A stretch of DNA of 56,380 bases from Bacteroidota bacterium (GCA_023434665.1 JAEYSM010000061.1:1-56380), one strand, 5' to 3'; positions 36,793 to 46,307 are shown, counted from the first letter of the stretch. Notes: a model not told the origin generated them from the sequence alone. Numbers and translations are program-made.

Positions 36793-37530
36793 CTATTTTT
36801 CCCATTTCCTGCTTTCAAGAGATATCTTAGATAGCAGGAAAAAAAGCGTAATAAAACTAATAAAGTATATAACGTCGCGAGTATCAATAACACCACGACT
36901 CATTGATGCATAGTGTTCCTGGATGCCCAACGATTTGATAAACAATGCAGTATCACCTATAAAAGAAAGGTCGGCAATCAGGTCAAAACCAATATAAGCA
37001 AAGAAGCAGATAACGAGTCCCGAAATAAATGCAACTATCTGATTATCGGTTATCGATGAAACAAAAAGTCCAATCGATGTAAAAGCGGAAGCAAGAAACA
37101 AGAGACCAATATAGGAGCCCCATAAACCGCCAAAATCGAGATTACCTTTTGGAAGCCCAAGCTGATAAACCGAAATTATATAAATAAATGTGGGTAGCAA
37201 AGAGAAAATAACCAGGGTTATTCCGGCAAGATACTTGGCAAATATTATCTGAAAATCAGTTAAAGGTTTGGTTATCAATATTTCGATTGTCCCAGATTTC
37301 TTTTCATCTGCAAATGAACGCATAGTGATTGCAGGAACAAGAAAAAGAAATACAAAAGGAGAAAGAACAAAAAAATTGTCGAGAGAAGCATATCCGTACT
37401 CAACAATATTGAAGCCTGCAGGAAAAACCCAAAGAAAGAGTCCGTTTATTACCAGAAATACAATGATAGCAACGTAGCCTATCAAAGAATTCAAAAAGCT
37501 TAATATTTCCTTTTTAAATAGAGTAAACAT
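36793..37530 (-). CDS. gldF: ABC-2 permease GldF
   Basis: The product has 245 residues with six hydrophobic segments. It opens MFTLFKKEILSFLNSLIGYV and has the conserved cytoplasmic loop RSFADEKKSGTIEILITKPL near 72-91, after the second membrane segment. It forms the membrane channel part of the GldA-GldF-GldG transporter. First gene of gldF-gldG-DUF4340-epimerase. The upstream region to 37631 shows no perfect TAnnTTTG box. Confidence 0.88.
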   Translation of the reverse strand: MFTLFKKEILSFLNSLIGYVAIIVFLVINGLFLWVFPAGFNIVEYGYASLDNFFVLSPFVFLFLVPAITMRSFADEKKSGTIEILITKPLTDFQIIFAKYLAGITLVIFSLLPTFIYIISVYQLGLPKGNLDFGGLWGSYIGLLFLASAFTSIGLFVSSITDNQIVAFISGLVICFFAYIGFDLIADLSFIGDTALFIKSLGIQEHYASMSRGVIDTRDVIYFISFITLFFLLSKISLESRKWEK

Positions 37531-37631
37531 ACAAAACAGCGGGAATATATAAATTCAGGCTGCTAAAGTACTCAAAAATCAATTAACGGAGCATTATTAA
37601 TGCTGCCATTGTTACTCTTGAATCCTTAAAA

Positions 37632-38645
37632 TCAGACAAGATTGTTTTTCTTAAACAACTTATCGGAGTGCAGGAGTAATTCGATATACTGAGCGCGTTT
37701 GTAAACAAAGGGGTCTTTAGTTTTCTCTTTTGAAAGGAGACCTCTGAAATCGGAATATGATGTGAAATTGTTCTCGTTCATAAATGACCTGATTTCAGAA
37801 AGTATTTCTTCAATAACCTTGGGTGTGTTCAGATATACGGTAGAAACAATCTGTACAGCATCAGCACCTGCAAGAATAAGTTTTACCACATCAAGACCCG
37901 AGTGAATTCCATTAGAGCCTATTAATGAGGCATTCACGTTATTGTGCAGAATCCCGATGTATCTCAGCGACTGTCTGTAATCACCATGGTCACTAAGGTT
38001 GAAAGGGGATATATGCTTAAGCGAATTGATACTTATATCAGGTTCAAACATCCTGTTAAAAAGAACAAATGCTTTTGCACCAGCCTGCTCCATCCTCTTT
38101 ATTACTTGTAAAGTATTGGTATAAAAAGGACTTAATTTAACTGAAACCGGGATAGAAACAGCATTGCAAACTTCTTTTACAATGCTGATTTGTTCATTTT
38201 CAATACTGCTAGCATCTGTTTCGAAATCACGGGGAAGTCCGAAAAAATTTAACTCAAGGCCATCAATTCCTGTTTTTTCCATTTGAAGAGCCCAGTCGAT
38301 CCACGTCTCAGTAAAGACGCAATTGAGACTTCCAATGAGTGGTATTGAAATTGATTTTCTGGCTATTTCCAGTTTGTAGAGATGTTCAGCCGGACCGGCA
38401 TGATTCATCCCCGGAAATAAGTTAATTGATTCTGCATTGCGCTCATTGTACAATTCAATTTCAGAATCGAATTGCATTCTTTCCAGTTGAATTTGCTCTT
38501 CGAAAAGTGATTTGAAAACAATTGCCGCGGCACCTGCGTCCTGAAGTTGCTTTAAGGTATCAGGCTTGTCAACCATGTTGCTGGAGCCAATAATAATGGG
38601 ATTAGCAAGTTTAATTCCCATGTAATTGATAGAACCGTCAGTCAT
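37632..38645 (-). CDS. Dihydroorotate dehydrogenase-like flavoprotein beside nifJ
   Basis: The product has 337 residues from the ATG at 38645, chosen because a strong Shine-Dalgarno (GGGGAGGAG) sits 4-6 bases before it; a TTG at 38681 would add 12 residues. It has a TIM-barrel of the PyrD type, with GIKLANPIIIGSSNMVD, IPVSVKLSPFYTN and IVSTVYLN. The active-site loop that reads NxSCPN or NxSSPN in true PyrD enzymes is LELNFFGLPRDFE here, so the catalytic Cys/Ser is missing. It is therefore probably not a pyrimidine enzyme. It diverges from nifJ; I recall such proteins being common there in Bacteroidota. Confidence 0.85.
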   Translation of the reverse strand: MTDGSINYMGIKLANPIIIGSSNMVDKPDTLKQLQDAGAAAIVFKSLFEEQIQLERMQFDSEIELYNERNAESINLFPGMNHAGPAEHLYKLEIARKSISIPLIGSLNCVFTETWIDWALQMEKTGIDGLELNFFGLPRDFETDASSIENEQISIVKEVCNAVSIPVSVKLSPFYTNTLQVIKRMEQAGAKAFVLFNRMFEPDISINSLKHISPFNLSDHGDYRQSLRYIGILHNNVNASLIGSNGIHSGLDVVKLILAGADAVQIVSTVYLNTPKVIEEILSEIRSFMNENNFTSYSDFRGLLSKEKTKDPFVYKRAQYIELLLHSDKLFKKNNLV

Positions 38646-38814
38646 ATCTCCTCCCCGTTTATAGGTTTGAGGAATTAACAAAAGGAAACTGATTTTGTTG
38701 GCAGCAATTTCTTTTTAGTGCATTTAATCTTACAGTTAATTTAAAATGATTATAAATTAGGTGTTATTCAGTCATTTACAGATAGAAGAGAATAACGGAT
38801 AATATAAAAAGTAG

Positions 38815-38822
38815 TAAGTTTG
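38815..38822 (+). promoter_or_regulatory. Probable -7 element for nifJ
   Basis: TAAGTTTG, a perfect TAnnTTTG, 61 bases before the nifJ ATG. The -33 region is AT-rich without a clear TTG. Confidence 0.5.
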
Positions 38823-38883
38823 CAGTACTTTTTGGAAGGACACCAAAAGTATTGTAAATGAGTGCTTTAAAATAAAAATTGAT

Positions 38884-41800
38884 ATGACACAGAAGAAAAA
38901 TTTTATTACCTGTGATGGAAATTACGCAGCCGCACATATCGCGTATATGTTTAGTGAAGTTGCTGCAATCTATCCTATTACTCCATCTTCCACAATGGCT
39001 GAATATGTTGATGAATGGGCTTCACATGGACGTAAGAATATTTTTGGAGAAACTGTTAAGGTTACCGAAATGCAATCAGAAGCCGGTGCTGCAGGTGCAG
39101 TTCACGGTTCTTTACAGGCAGGTGCTCTCACTACCACGTACACTGCTTCTCAAGGACTACTATTAATGATCCCGAATATGTATAAGATGGCAGGGGAACT
39201 GCTTCCGGCAGTATTCCATGTGTCAGCAAGAAGCCTTGCAGCTCAGGCTCTTTCTATCTTCGGTGATCACTCTGACGTTTATGCAACCCGTCAAACCGGC
39301 TTTGCAATGCTGGCAACCGGAAGTGTTCAGGAAATTTTTGACCTTGCAGGAGTAGCTCACCTTACTGCAATTAAATCACGCGTTCCTTTCCTCCATTTTT
39401 TTGATGGTTTCCGTACTTCTCATGAAATTCAAAAAGCTGAAGCTCCTTCAACAGATGATATGGCAAACCTGCTCGACTGGAATTCACTTAAATCCTTCAG
39501 GGAAAGGGCTCTTAATCCTGAAAGTCCTGTAACCCGTGGTACTGCTCAGAATCCTGATATTTATTTCCAATCAAGAGAAGCAGCTAACAGATTCTACAAT
39601 CAGCTACCTGATATGGTTGAAGAATATATGCAACAAATTACCAAACTTACCGGTCGTGAGTATCATCCGTTCACATATTACGGTGCTCCTGACGCTGAGA
39701 ATGTTATTGTTGCAATGGGATCAATCACAGAAACTATTAAAGAAGTTATTGACTACCTGAATGCTCAGGGAGAAAAGACCGGTCTGGTCTCTGTACATCT
39801 ATACAGGCCTTTCTCAACAAAGTATTTCTTTAATGTAATGCCAAAATCTGTTAAGCGTATTTGCGTTCTCGACCGCACAAAAGAGCCCGGAGCAAATGGC
39901 GAACCTTTGTATCTTGATGTAAAAGAAGCATTCTATGATAAAGAAAACAGACCTTTAATTGTTGGGGGCCGTTATGGCTTAAGCTCAAAAGATACTACTC
40001 CTTCTATGATGATTTCAGTATTCAACAATCTGAAATTAAATGAGCCTAAGAATAGGTTCACCGTTGGCATTGTTGATGATGTTACATTCACCTCCCTTCC
40101 ATTATTACCAGAGATCGACCTGTCAGTTAAAGGAACTTATCAGGCTAAATTTTATGGTATTGGCTCAGATGGAACTGTTGGAGCAAACAAGAATTCTATT
40201 AAGATCATCGGTGATACTACCGATAAATATTGTCAGGCATATTTCTCATACGACTCCAAGAAATCGGGTGGTGTAACCACTTCTCACCTACGTTTTGGTG
40301 ATACACCAATTCGTTCACCTTATCTGGTAAATACTCCTGATTTTGTTGCATGTCACGTTCCTTCTTATTTGGAGAAATACGACATGTTGAAAGGACTGAA
40401 AAAAGGTGGTACCTTCCTTCTTAACAGTTTGTGGAATGAAGAAGAAACTCTCAACCACATACCAGCTAAAATAAAGCGCTACATTGCAGAAAATGATATC
40501 AATTTCTATATTATCAATGCTACAGTTATTGCTGAAGAAATTGGTTTAGGTGGAAGAACCAATACTATCATGCAGTCAGCATTCTTTAAAATCTCTGAGG
40601 TAATTCCTTATTCAATTGCAGTAGACTATATGAAGAAAGCTGTATTGAAAGATTTTGGAAAAAAGGGTGAAGAAATTGTACGCATGAATCACGCTGCAAT
40701 CGACAGAGGTGGCGATGCTATAAGAGTAGTAGTGCCAGCAAGTTGGAGAAATGAAGAAGTTAAAGTTGCAGAAGTAAAAAACGACGTTCCCGATTTTATC
40801 AGAAATGTTGTTGAGCCTATCAATGCAATGAAAGGTGATGATCTCCCGGTAAGTGCATTCCTTAATAGAGAAGATGGAACCTGGATGGCCGGAACTTCAG
40901 CATACGAAAAACGCGGAATTGCTGTGAACGTACCAAAATGGATTCCTGAAAATTGTATTCAGTGTAACCAATGTTCTTATGTTTGTCCTCATGCTTGTAT
41001 TCGCCCATTCCTTATCGATGAGAAAGAGATGGAAGCAATACCAGGCGTTCAGACACTGAAAGCTATTCCAAAAACTTTTGATGGTTTACAGTTTAGAATT
41101 CAGTTAAGTCCTCTGGATTGTACCGGTTGCGGTAATTGTACTGATGTTTGTCCTGCAAAGAATAAAGCACTCGTCATGGAGACTCTTGAGAGTCAGATGG
41201 TTGAACAGGAAAACTGGAATACAATTGTAAAAACTGTTTCTTATAAGGATACCATTGCAAATAAGGAGCAAAATATCAAGAACAGTCAGTTTGCTCAGCC
41301 TTTGTTTGAGTTCTCAGGAGCCTGTTCAGGATGCGGTGAAACCCCATATATTAAATTGATTACTCAACTTTATGGCGACAGAATGATGGTTGCCAATGCA
41401 ACAGGTTGTTCATCAATTTATGGTGGATCAGCCCCATCAACACCATATACCAAAAATGCTAAAGGAGAAGGACCTGCATGGGCAAACTCACTGTTTGAAG
41501 ACAATGCAGAATATGGTTTTGGTATGGCAACTGCTATCTCAAAAATCCGTGAAAGAATTGCACTTAAGTTGGCTGAAATTGTAAGTGGAGATTATAATGA
41601 AGAACTTAAAAGTGCTGCCGCCGAATGGATTTCCAACAAGAACAATGCTAATATTTCAAAAGAGGCTACAGCAAAAATATTGCCTTTACTTGAAAAAGAA
41701 ACCACACCGCTTGCTCTGGAATTAATGGAGCTTAAACAATATTTCATCAAGAAGTCAGTATGGATGTTTGGTGGTGATGGCTGGGCTTATGATATTGGGT

Positions 41801-42417
41801 ATGGTGGACTTGACCATGTGCTCGCTTCAGGAGAAGATGTAAACGTACTGGTTATGGATACCGAGGTTTATTCAAATACAGGTGGCCAGGCCTCAAAATC
41901 TACTCCGGTTGGTGCAGTTGCTAAGTTTGCAGCAAGTGGAAAGAGAATTCGCAAGAAAGATTTGGGTGTTATGGCAATGAGTTATGGGTATGTATATGTT
42001 GCTCAGGTAGCAATGGGTGCAAACCAGACACAGTACCTGAAAGCCATCAGAGAAGCTGAAGCTTATCCCGGACCTTCATTGATTATTGCTTATGCACCAT
42101 GTATTAACCATGGAATCAGAGCCGGTATGGGTAAAACTCAGGAACAGGAAAACTTTGCTGTTGAGGCTGGATACTGGACACTCTACCGTTATAATCCATT
42201 ATTGGAAGCTGAAGGAAAAAATCCATTCACCATTGATTCGAAAGAGCCTGATTTCAGTAAGTTTAACCAATTCCTCAATTCAGAGGTAAGGTACACATCT
42301 CTTCAGAAATCATTCCCTGCAGAAGCAGCGCAACTTTTCGCTGCCGCAGAAGAAAATGCAAAATGGAGATATAATTCCTACAGAAGGATGGCCGGCTTAG
42401 TTTTCGAGACTAATTAA
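38884..42417 (+). CDS. nifJ: Pyruvate:ferredoxin (flavodoxin) oxidoreductase, single-chain
   Basis: The product has 1177 residues, the full length of homodimeric PFOR. Domains in order: N-terminal alpha region (YPITPSSTMAEYVDEWA), domain II, gamma domain (near 415-640; GIGSDGTVGANKNS), and a two-cluster ferredoxin domain with CIQCNQCSYVCP (near 694) and CTGCGNCTDVCP (near 749). The last is a C-terminal thiamine-diphosphate domain with CSGCGETPY (near 815), GDGWAYDIGYGG and NTGGQASKSTP. The proximal-cluster cysteines are present. It converts pyruvate and CoA to acetyl-CoA, CO2 and reduced ferredoxin, and is oxygen-sensitive. It is transcribed alone and ends at a strong terminator. Confidence 0.98.
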   Translation: MTQKKNFITCDGNYAAAHIAYMFSEVAAIYPITPSSTMAEYVDEWASHGRKNIFGETVKVTEMQSEAGAAGAVHGSLQAGALTTTYTASQGLLLMIPNMYKMAGELLPAVFHVSARSLAAQALSIFGDHSDVYATRQTGFAMLATGSVQEIFDLAGVAHLTAIKSRVPFLHFFDGFRTSHEIQKAEAPSTDDMANLLDWNSLKSFRERALNPESPVTRGTAQNPDIYFQSREAANRFYNQLPDMVEEYMQQITKLTGREYHPFTYYGAPDAENVIVAMGSITETIKEVIDYLNAQGEKTGLVSVHLYRPFSTKYFFNVMPKSVKRICVLDRTKEPGANGEPLYLDVKEAFYDKENRPLIVGGRYGLSSKDTTPSMMISVFNNLKLNEPKNRFTVGIVDDVTFTSLPLLPEIDLSVKGTYQAKFYGIGSDGTVGANKNSIKIIGDTTDKYCQAYFSYDSKKSGGVTTSHLRFGDTPIRSPYLVNTPDFVACHVPSYLEKYDMLKGLKKGGTFLLNSLWNEEETLNHIPAKIKRYIAENDINFYIINATVIAEEIGLGGRTNTIMQSAFFKISEVIPYSIAVDYMKKAVLKDFGKKGEEIVRMNHAAIDRGGDAIRVVVPASWRNEEVKVAEVKNDVPDFIRNVVEPINAMKGDDLPVSAFLNREDGTWMAGTSAYEKRGIAVNVPKWIPENCIQCNQCSYVCPHACIRPFLIDEKEMEAIPGVQTLKAIPKTFDGLQFRIQLSPLDCTGCGNCTDVCPAKNKALVMETLESQMVEQENWNTIVKTVSYKDTIANKEQNIKNSQFAQPLFEFSGACSGCGETPYIKLITQLYGDRMMVANATGCSSIYGGSAPSTPYTKNAKGEGPAWANSLFEDNAEYGFGMATAISKIRERIALKLAEIVSGDYNEELKSAAAEWISNKNNANISKEATAKILPLLEKETTPLALELMELKQYFIKKSVWMFGGDGWAYDIGYGGLDHVLASGEDVNVLVMDTEVYSNTGGQASKSTPVGAVAKFAASGKRIRKKDLGVMAMSYGYVYVAQVAMGANQTQYLKAIREAEAYPGPSLIIAYAPCINHGIRAGMGKTQEQENFAVEAGYWTLYRYNPLLEAEGKNPFTIDSKEPDFSKFNQFLNSEVRYTSLQKSFPAEAAQLFAAAEENAKWRYNSYRRMAGLVFETN

Positions 42418-42435
42418 ATTTTAAAATGTTAACTC

Positions 42436-42466
42436 AAGACCGGGTATTTGCCCGGTCTTTTTTTTA
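42436..42466 (+). terminator. Rho-independent terminator after nifJ
   Basis: AAGACCGGG pairs perfectly with CCCGGTCTT around TATTTG, followed by a run of T. It ends only 13 bases before the ATG of the phosphatase gene, leaving no space for a downstream promoter. Confidence 0.95.
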
Positions 42467-42479
42467 CTATAACTCACTT

Positions 42480-43328
42480 ATGGCTAGACAGAAATTACTG
42501 TTTTTATTTCTAATTATGAGTTTGCTGGCTTGTAAAAGAGATGTAAAACAGCCGGAAAAAGATACCGATTCCAGGCATCGGCAGGAAGTTGCAATTGAAG
42601 AAAAACAACCACAACTTTATATCAATGAATATATGGTGCTTGGCACTTTATATCATCAGCAATCTGCTGAATATAAGGCTGCTTGCTATCAGGCATATAA
42701 TCTTGGAAGGCTGCTGCTCGACAAAGACCTGGCAGATAAAAACATTGATAAACACAGAGTGATTGTGGTTGATATTGATGAGACTGTTCTTGATAATAGT
42801 CCTTATCAGGCAGAATGTATTCTCGAAAATTTCAATTACCCTGTCAGATGGGATGAATGGTGCAATAAGGCAAGTGCAGATGCAATACCCGGAGCTTTAG
42901 ATTTTTTATTGTATGCACGGTCAAATGGTGTCAGCGTTTTCTATATTACTAACCGCAAGGAGCACCTTAAACAAGTTACCATTCAGAATCTGGTGAATTT
43001 AGGATTCCCTTAGGCCGATGCTGATCATGTTATTATGAGAACTGCAGAGAACAGTAAAGAGGGGAGGAGGAAAATTTTACTCGAAAAGTACCACATATCT
43101 CTCTTATTTGGCGATAACCTGAACGACTTCACCAATGTTTTTGAAGAAAAAACCAACAAGGAAAGGTTGAATGACATTGACCGGCTTCAGGCTCTTTTCG
43201 GTAATAAGTACATTATACTGCCAAACTCTATGTATGGGGACTGGGAATTATCTATATACGAAGGTAATAAACATCAGGGAGATAGTATTAAACAGCAATT
43301 CAGGCGAAAGGTTTTAATCGGATTCTAA
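42480..43328 (+). pseudogene. 5'-nucleotidase/acid phosphatase lipoprotein, e(P4) family, interrupted by one in-frame TAG
   Basis: One reading frame of 283 codons runs from the ATG at 42480 to the stop at 43326-43328, broken only by TAG at 43011-43013 (codon 178). The signal peptide ends in the lipobox LLAC (Cys18). The class C HAD motifs lie on both sides: DIDETVLDNSP (98-108) and ITNRK (156-160) before the TAG, then FGDNLNDF after it. The break is in the family motif GFP-x-AD, where one base change from CAG (Gln) or TAC/TAT (Tyr) would give TAG. The intact enzyme would dephosphorylate nucleotides in the envelope. Either the gene is recently inactivated or the base is an assembly error. Confidence 0.85.
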
Positions 43329-43382
43329 TGCTTCATAATGATATCAGCATTTCGCAGTAAGGTGCTGTTCAGGTATATACAT

Positions 43383-43418
43383 AAGGAAAGCAGGACATCA
43401 ATCCTGCTTTCCTTTTGT
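43383..43418. terminator. Bidirectional terminator between the phosphatase and S9 peptidase genes
   Basis: AAGGAAAGCAGGA pairs perfectly with TCCTGCTTTCCTT around a six-base loop and is followed by TT-G-TTTTT on the plus strand. Confidence 0.93.
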
Positions 43419-43434
43419 TTTTATTGACTGATAA

Positions 43435-45471
43435 TTAATTGATAGGCGTTTTATTGCTAAGTTTTACGGTTTTTACATCCACAGTTATTTCCTTCAGCCT
43501 TGCTGAAACCTCTGGAGTTGCTGATTCCTGATACCGTCCACCAAGGTGCTTGGCAAGGAATTTCTCAGCAGCTGCCAACATAGCCATGTTGTTCACTGGT
43601 CTTGCAAATCCATGTCCTTCATCAGGCGCAACCAGGTATTCCACATCAGCTCCTCTGTCGCGTAAAGCAACAACTATCTGGTCTGATTCATGAATATTGA
43701 CCCTCGGATCATTAGCTCCCTGAATTACAAGTAATGGTGATTTTATTTTTGTTGCAGAGTTTAGGGGTGACTGTCTTTCTAACTGTGCTTTTCCTTCAGG
43801 AGTATCTGGATTTCCCATGCGTTCATAAAAAATTGTACGAATTGATTCCCAGTAAGGAGGTATCGAGTTAAGTAAAGTTAATAAGTTAGAAGGACCAACG
43901 ATCGATACTCCGCATTTGTAAACATCAGGTGTAAAGGCAAGCCCTGCTAATGTAGCATAGCCACCATACGAACCACCCATGATACCTACTTTTTCAGGAT
44001 CGGCAATTCCTTGTTCAATCAGGTATTTTACACCCCAGGTAATGTCATCCTGCATCTTTTGTCCCCATTCTTTGTTTCCTGCATTTAGGAACGCCTTGCC
44101 ATATCCTGTCGATGCCCTGAAATTTGGAAGGAGCACAGCGTATCCACGATTAGCCAGGAATTGAACATAGGAAAAGTAGCCCCAACTATCTCTTCCCCAT
44201 GGGCCACCATGAGGCATCACCACCAGTGGAAGATTCTTTGGTTCCAGACCTTTAGGGATTGTCAGATAGGCTGGTATCATTAGCCCATCAGATGATTTAT
44301 ACTGTATTGGTTGCATAGTTGCCAGATCTTTTATAGGAAGATTTGGTCTGGGAGTATATTGATAAGTAAGCTTTTTAGTTTGCCGATCATAGATATATGT
44401 TGAACCAGGATCAGTGTCACTATATGGTATTACCAGAAATTTCTGTTCATCATTTGTAGCATTCACCAATGCAATTTCATGACCTTCAAACTGCTTCCTG
44501 ATAACTTCATAATCCTGCTTTAAAGCCTGATCTTTCCATACAATTCGTGTCTTCTCATCTTCATAGGTAGTGTAGGTAAGCTCTCGTGTAACCTCTGAAA
44601 ATCCGGCAGAGCCTATATCAACTTTATTAAGCGGATCTTTATCAACCAGTTCTTCTTTTAATGTTACAGGGTCGAGAAGCACCAATTGCATAAGGTCCCT
44701 GTCATTTCCTTTATTTGTTATGAGATACACTTTTTTGTTATCCTTATCAAACTCTAATGGATAAGCAGTTTCAAAAATATTAGTCGTATAGATACTTACT
44801 AACTTATCGTTGTCAACACGGAGAATGTCGTTACTCCCATCCTGATTTGCCCTTGTGGCAAGCCTGAGTTTATCATCCCAATCGAACACATAACCGGTTA
44901 TTCTTTCTTCACCGGAATTCTGTTTTATAAGAATTCGTTCACCGGTATTGATATTGAGCTTATAAAGGTCGTGCCAGGCCGGGTCTCTGTCGTTCAATCC
45001 AATATATACAGTGTTAGGTTCATTGCGAGGGATGCCAAAAATCATTACTCTTACCCCTTTTAAATTAGTGAGATCCTTATTTTCAGGCACACTTTCTTTG
45101 TCCATCGCTGCATTCGGGTCAACGGCATAAAGGTTGTAGTTCTCATCACCTCCTATGTCCTTCACATAAAGAACCTTCTTCGAATCTCTCGACCAGAAGT
45201 ACTGTGTTACTGGTCTTTGTGTTTCAGCAGTCAAAGGCCGTGCTGCATCAAAAGGCTCATTAAACTTCTTTACCCAAATGTTTAGTGTTCCCTTATAAGG
45301 TTTAACGAATGAAATAAAGTTACCATCAGGTGATAGTTTGCCTGCTGCTATCTCAGGATTACCAAAGAAAATTTCCCTGTCAATCAAAGGAGGTAACTTC
45401 CCCTCCTGGGCATAAAGGGCCGGGCCTGCTACTAACCAAAGCGCTAATGCACCAATAATAATTGTTTTCAT
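43435..45471 (-). CDS. Exported S9 family (prolyl oligopeptidase-like) peptidase
   Basis: The product has 678 residues. A signal peptide (to about LYAQ, residue 22) is followed by a beta-propeller region (about 30-400) with WSRDSKKVLYVKD. The C-terminal alpha/beta hydrolase domain holds MPHGGPWGRDSWG, the nucleophile motif GGSYGGY near 500, the Asp in GANDPRVN near 588, and the His in DEGHGFARP near 621. It probably trims peptides in the periplasm, as dipeptidyl or acylaminoacyl peptidases of this family do. It follows the DJ-1/PfpI gene by 35 bases and may be cotranscribed. A 25-residue Lys/Val-rich tail follows the catalytic domain. Confidence 0.93.
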   Translation of the reverse strand: MKTIIIGALALWLVAGPALYAQEGKLPPLIDREIFFGNPEIAAGKLSPDGNFISFVKPYKGTLNIWVKKFNEPFDAARPLTAETQRPVTQYFWSRDSKKVLYVKDIGGDENYNLYAVDPNAAMDKESVPENKDLTNLKGVRVMIFGIPRNEPNTVYIGLNDRDPAWHDLYKLNINTGERILIKQNSGEERITGYVFDWDDKLRLATRANQDGSNDILRVDNDKLVSIYTTNIFETAYPLEFDKDNKKVYLITNKGNDRDLMQLVLLDPVTLKEELVDKDPLNKVDIGSAGFSEVTRELTYTTYEDEKTRIVWKDQALKQDYEVIRKQFEGHEIALVNATNDEQKFLVIPYSDTDPGSTYIYDRQTKKLTYQYTPRPNLPIKDLATMQPIQYKSSDGLMIPAYLTIPKGLEPKNLPLVVMPHGGPWGRDSWGYFSYVQFLANRGYAVLLPNFRASTGYGKAFLNAGNKEWGQKMQDDITWGVKYLIEQGIADPEKVGIMGGSYGGYATLAGLAFTPDVYKCGVSIVGPSNLLTLLNSIPPYWESIRTIFYERMGNPDTPEGKAQLERQSPLNSATKIKSPLLVIQGANDPRVNIHESDQIVVALRDRGADVEYLVAPDEGHGFARPVNNMAMLAAAEKFLAKHLGGRYQESATPEVSARLKEITVDVKTVKLSNKTPIN

Positions 45472-45506
45472 GGTTTTGTGTATGTGTGAATATTTAGGTG
45501 GAGATT

Positions 45507-46283
45507 CTAATAAACTGCTCGTTTTTTCAAAAGCTCAAGTATCTTTAGTCCGACAAGTCTGGCTGATGCAGGGTTTTGACCTGTAACAAGTCGTTCGTCA
45601 ACTTTTACATTCTCAGTCTTATTCGGTGCAGCAACATGGTTTGCACCTCTTTCTTTAAGTTTATCCTCCAATAAAAACGGCACTACTTCAGTCATTCCAC
45701 CCGCTTCTTCTTCAGCATTGGTATAAGCAGCAACTGTTTTTCCGTCAACCAGGTAGGAGCCATCCTTCAGTTTAATATTCACCAATCCTGCAGGTCCATG
45801 ACATACGGCTGAGATAATACCATTATTATCATATAGCTCACCTGCTAATTTAGCAATATTTTGATTATCAGGAAAGTCCCACATTGCACCATGTCCGCCC
45901 ACAAAATGAATTGCCGCATAATCCATGATGTTGATCTGATCGGGTGTGTAAGTATTGGATATTGATTTTTGTACTTCAGGATCTTCCCAAAACTCCTTGT
46001 TTACAGGATCTTCGAGATTAAATCCGTCAACCGGAGGTTTTCCCCCCTCGGGGCTCATAAAATCAATCTCAATTCCTTCTTCCCTAAGAACTTTCCAGGG
46101 ATGTGCCGCCTCCGATAAATACCATCCGGTGGGCTTACCGGTACTTCCTTTCACAGGATGACCTGATAATACAAATAGAACTTTCAATCCTTTCATATAT
46201 TTTCTTTCGTTTGTTGATTGCTCTTGTGCAGACAGAAGAATAACGACTGCCATAAGCACAATCAGAATAATTAATTTCTTCAT
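45507..46283 (-). CDS. Exported DJ-1/PfpI family protein (Hsp31-like)
   Basis: The product has 258 residues. A signal peptide (MKKLIILIVLMAVVILLSAQ) precedes a DJ-1/PfpI domain that begins GLKVLFVLSGH near residue 32. Family motifs are GWYLSEAAHPW, EIDFMSPEGG, HFVGGHGAMWDFP and the nucleophile elbow ISAVCHGPAGL with the reactive Cys near 163. Cytoplasmic homologues act as chaperones, glyoxalases or deglycases; export is less usual. An 18-base perfect palindrome lies just upstream. It starts a likely two-gene operon with the S9 peptidase. Confidence 0.9.
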   Translation of the reverse strand: MKKLIILIVLMAVVILLSAQEQSTNERKYMKGLKVLFVLSGHPVKGSTGKPTGWYLSEAAHPWKVLREEGIEIDFMSPEGGKPPVDGFNLEDPVNKEFWEDPEVQKSISNTYTPDQINIMDYAAIHFVGGHGAMWDFPDNQNIAKLAGELYDNNGIISAVCHGPAGLVNIKLKDGSYLVDGKTVAAYTNAEEEAGGMTEVVPFLLEDKLKERGANHVAAPNKTENVKVDERLVTGQNPASARLVGLKILELLKKRAVY

Positions 46284-46289
46284 ACTTTC

Positions 46290-46307
46290 TTCTAAATTAA
46301 TTTAGAA
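46290..46307. promoter_or_regulatory. 18-bp perfect palindrome upstream of the DJ-1/PfpI gene
   Basis: TTCTAAATTAATTTAGAA is a perfect inverted repeat placed 7-24 bases before the ATG at 46283, covering the leader. It may be an operator or an mRNA structure, or a chance AT-rich palindrome. Confidence 0.4.

Noticed and set aside
43011..43013. Genome-wide TAG recoding or pyrrolysine
   Set aside because: TAG ends at least three complete genes here (965-2809, rpmB, the exported sod), and the phosphatase is not a methylamine methyltransferase.
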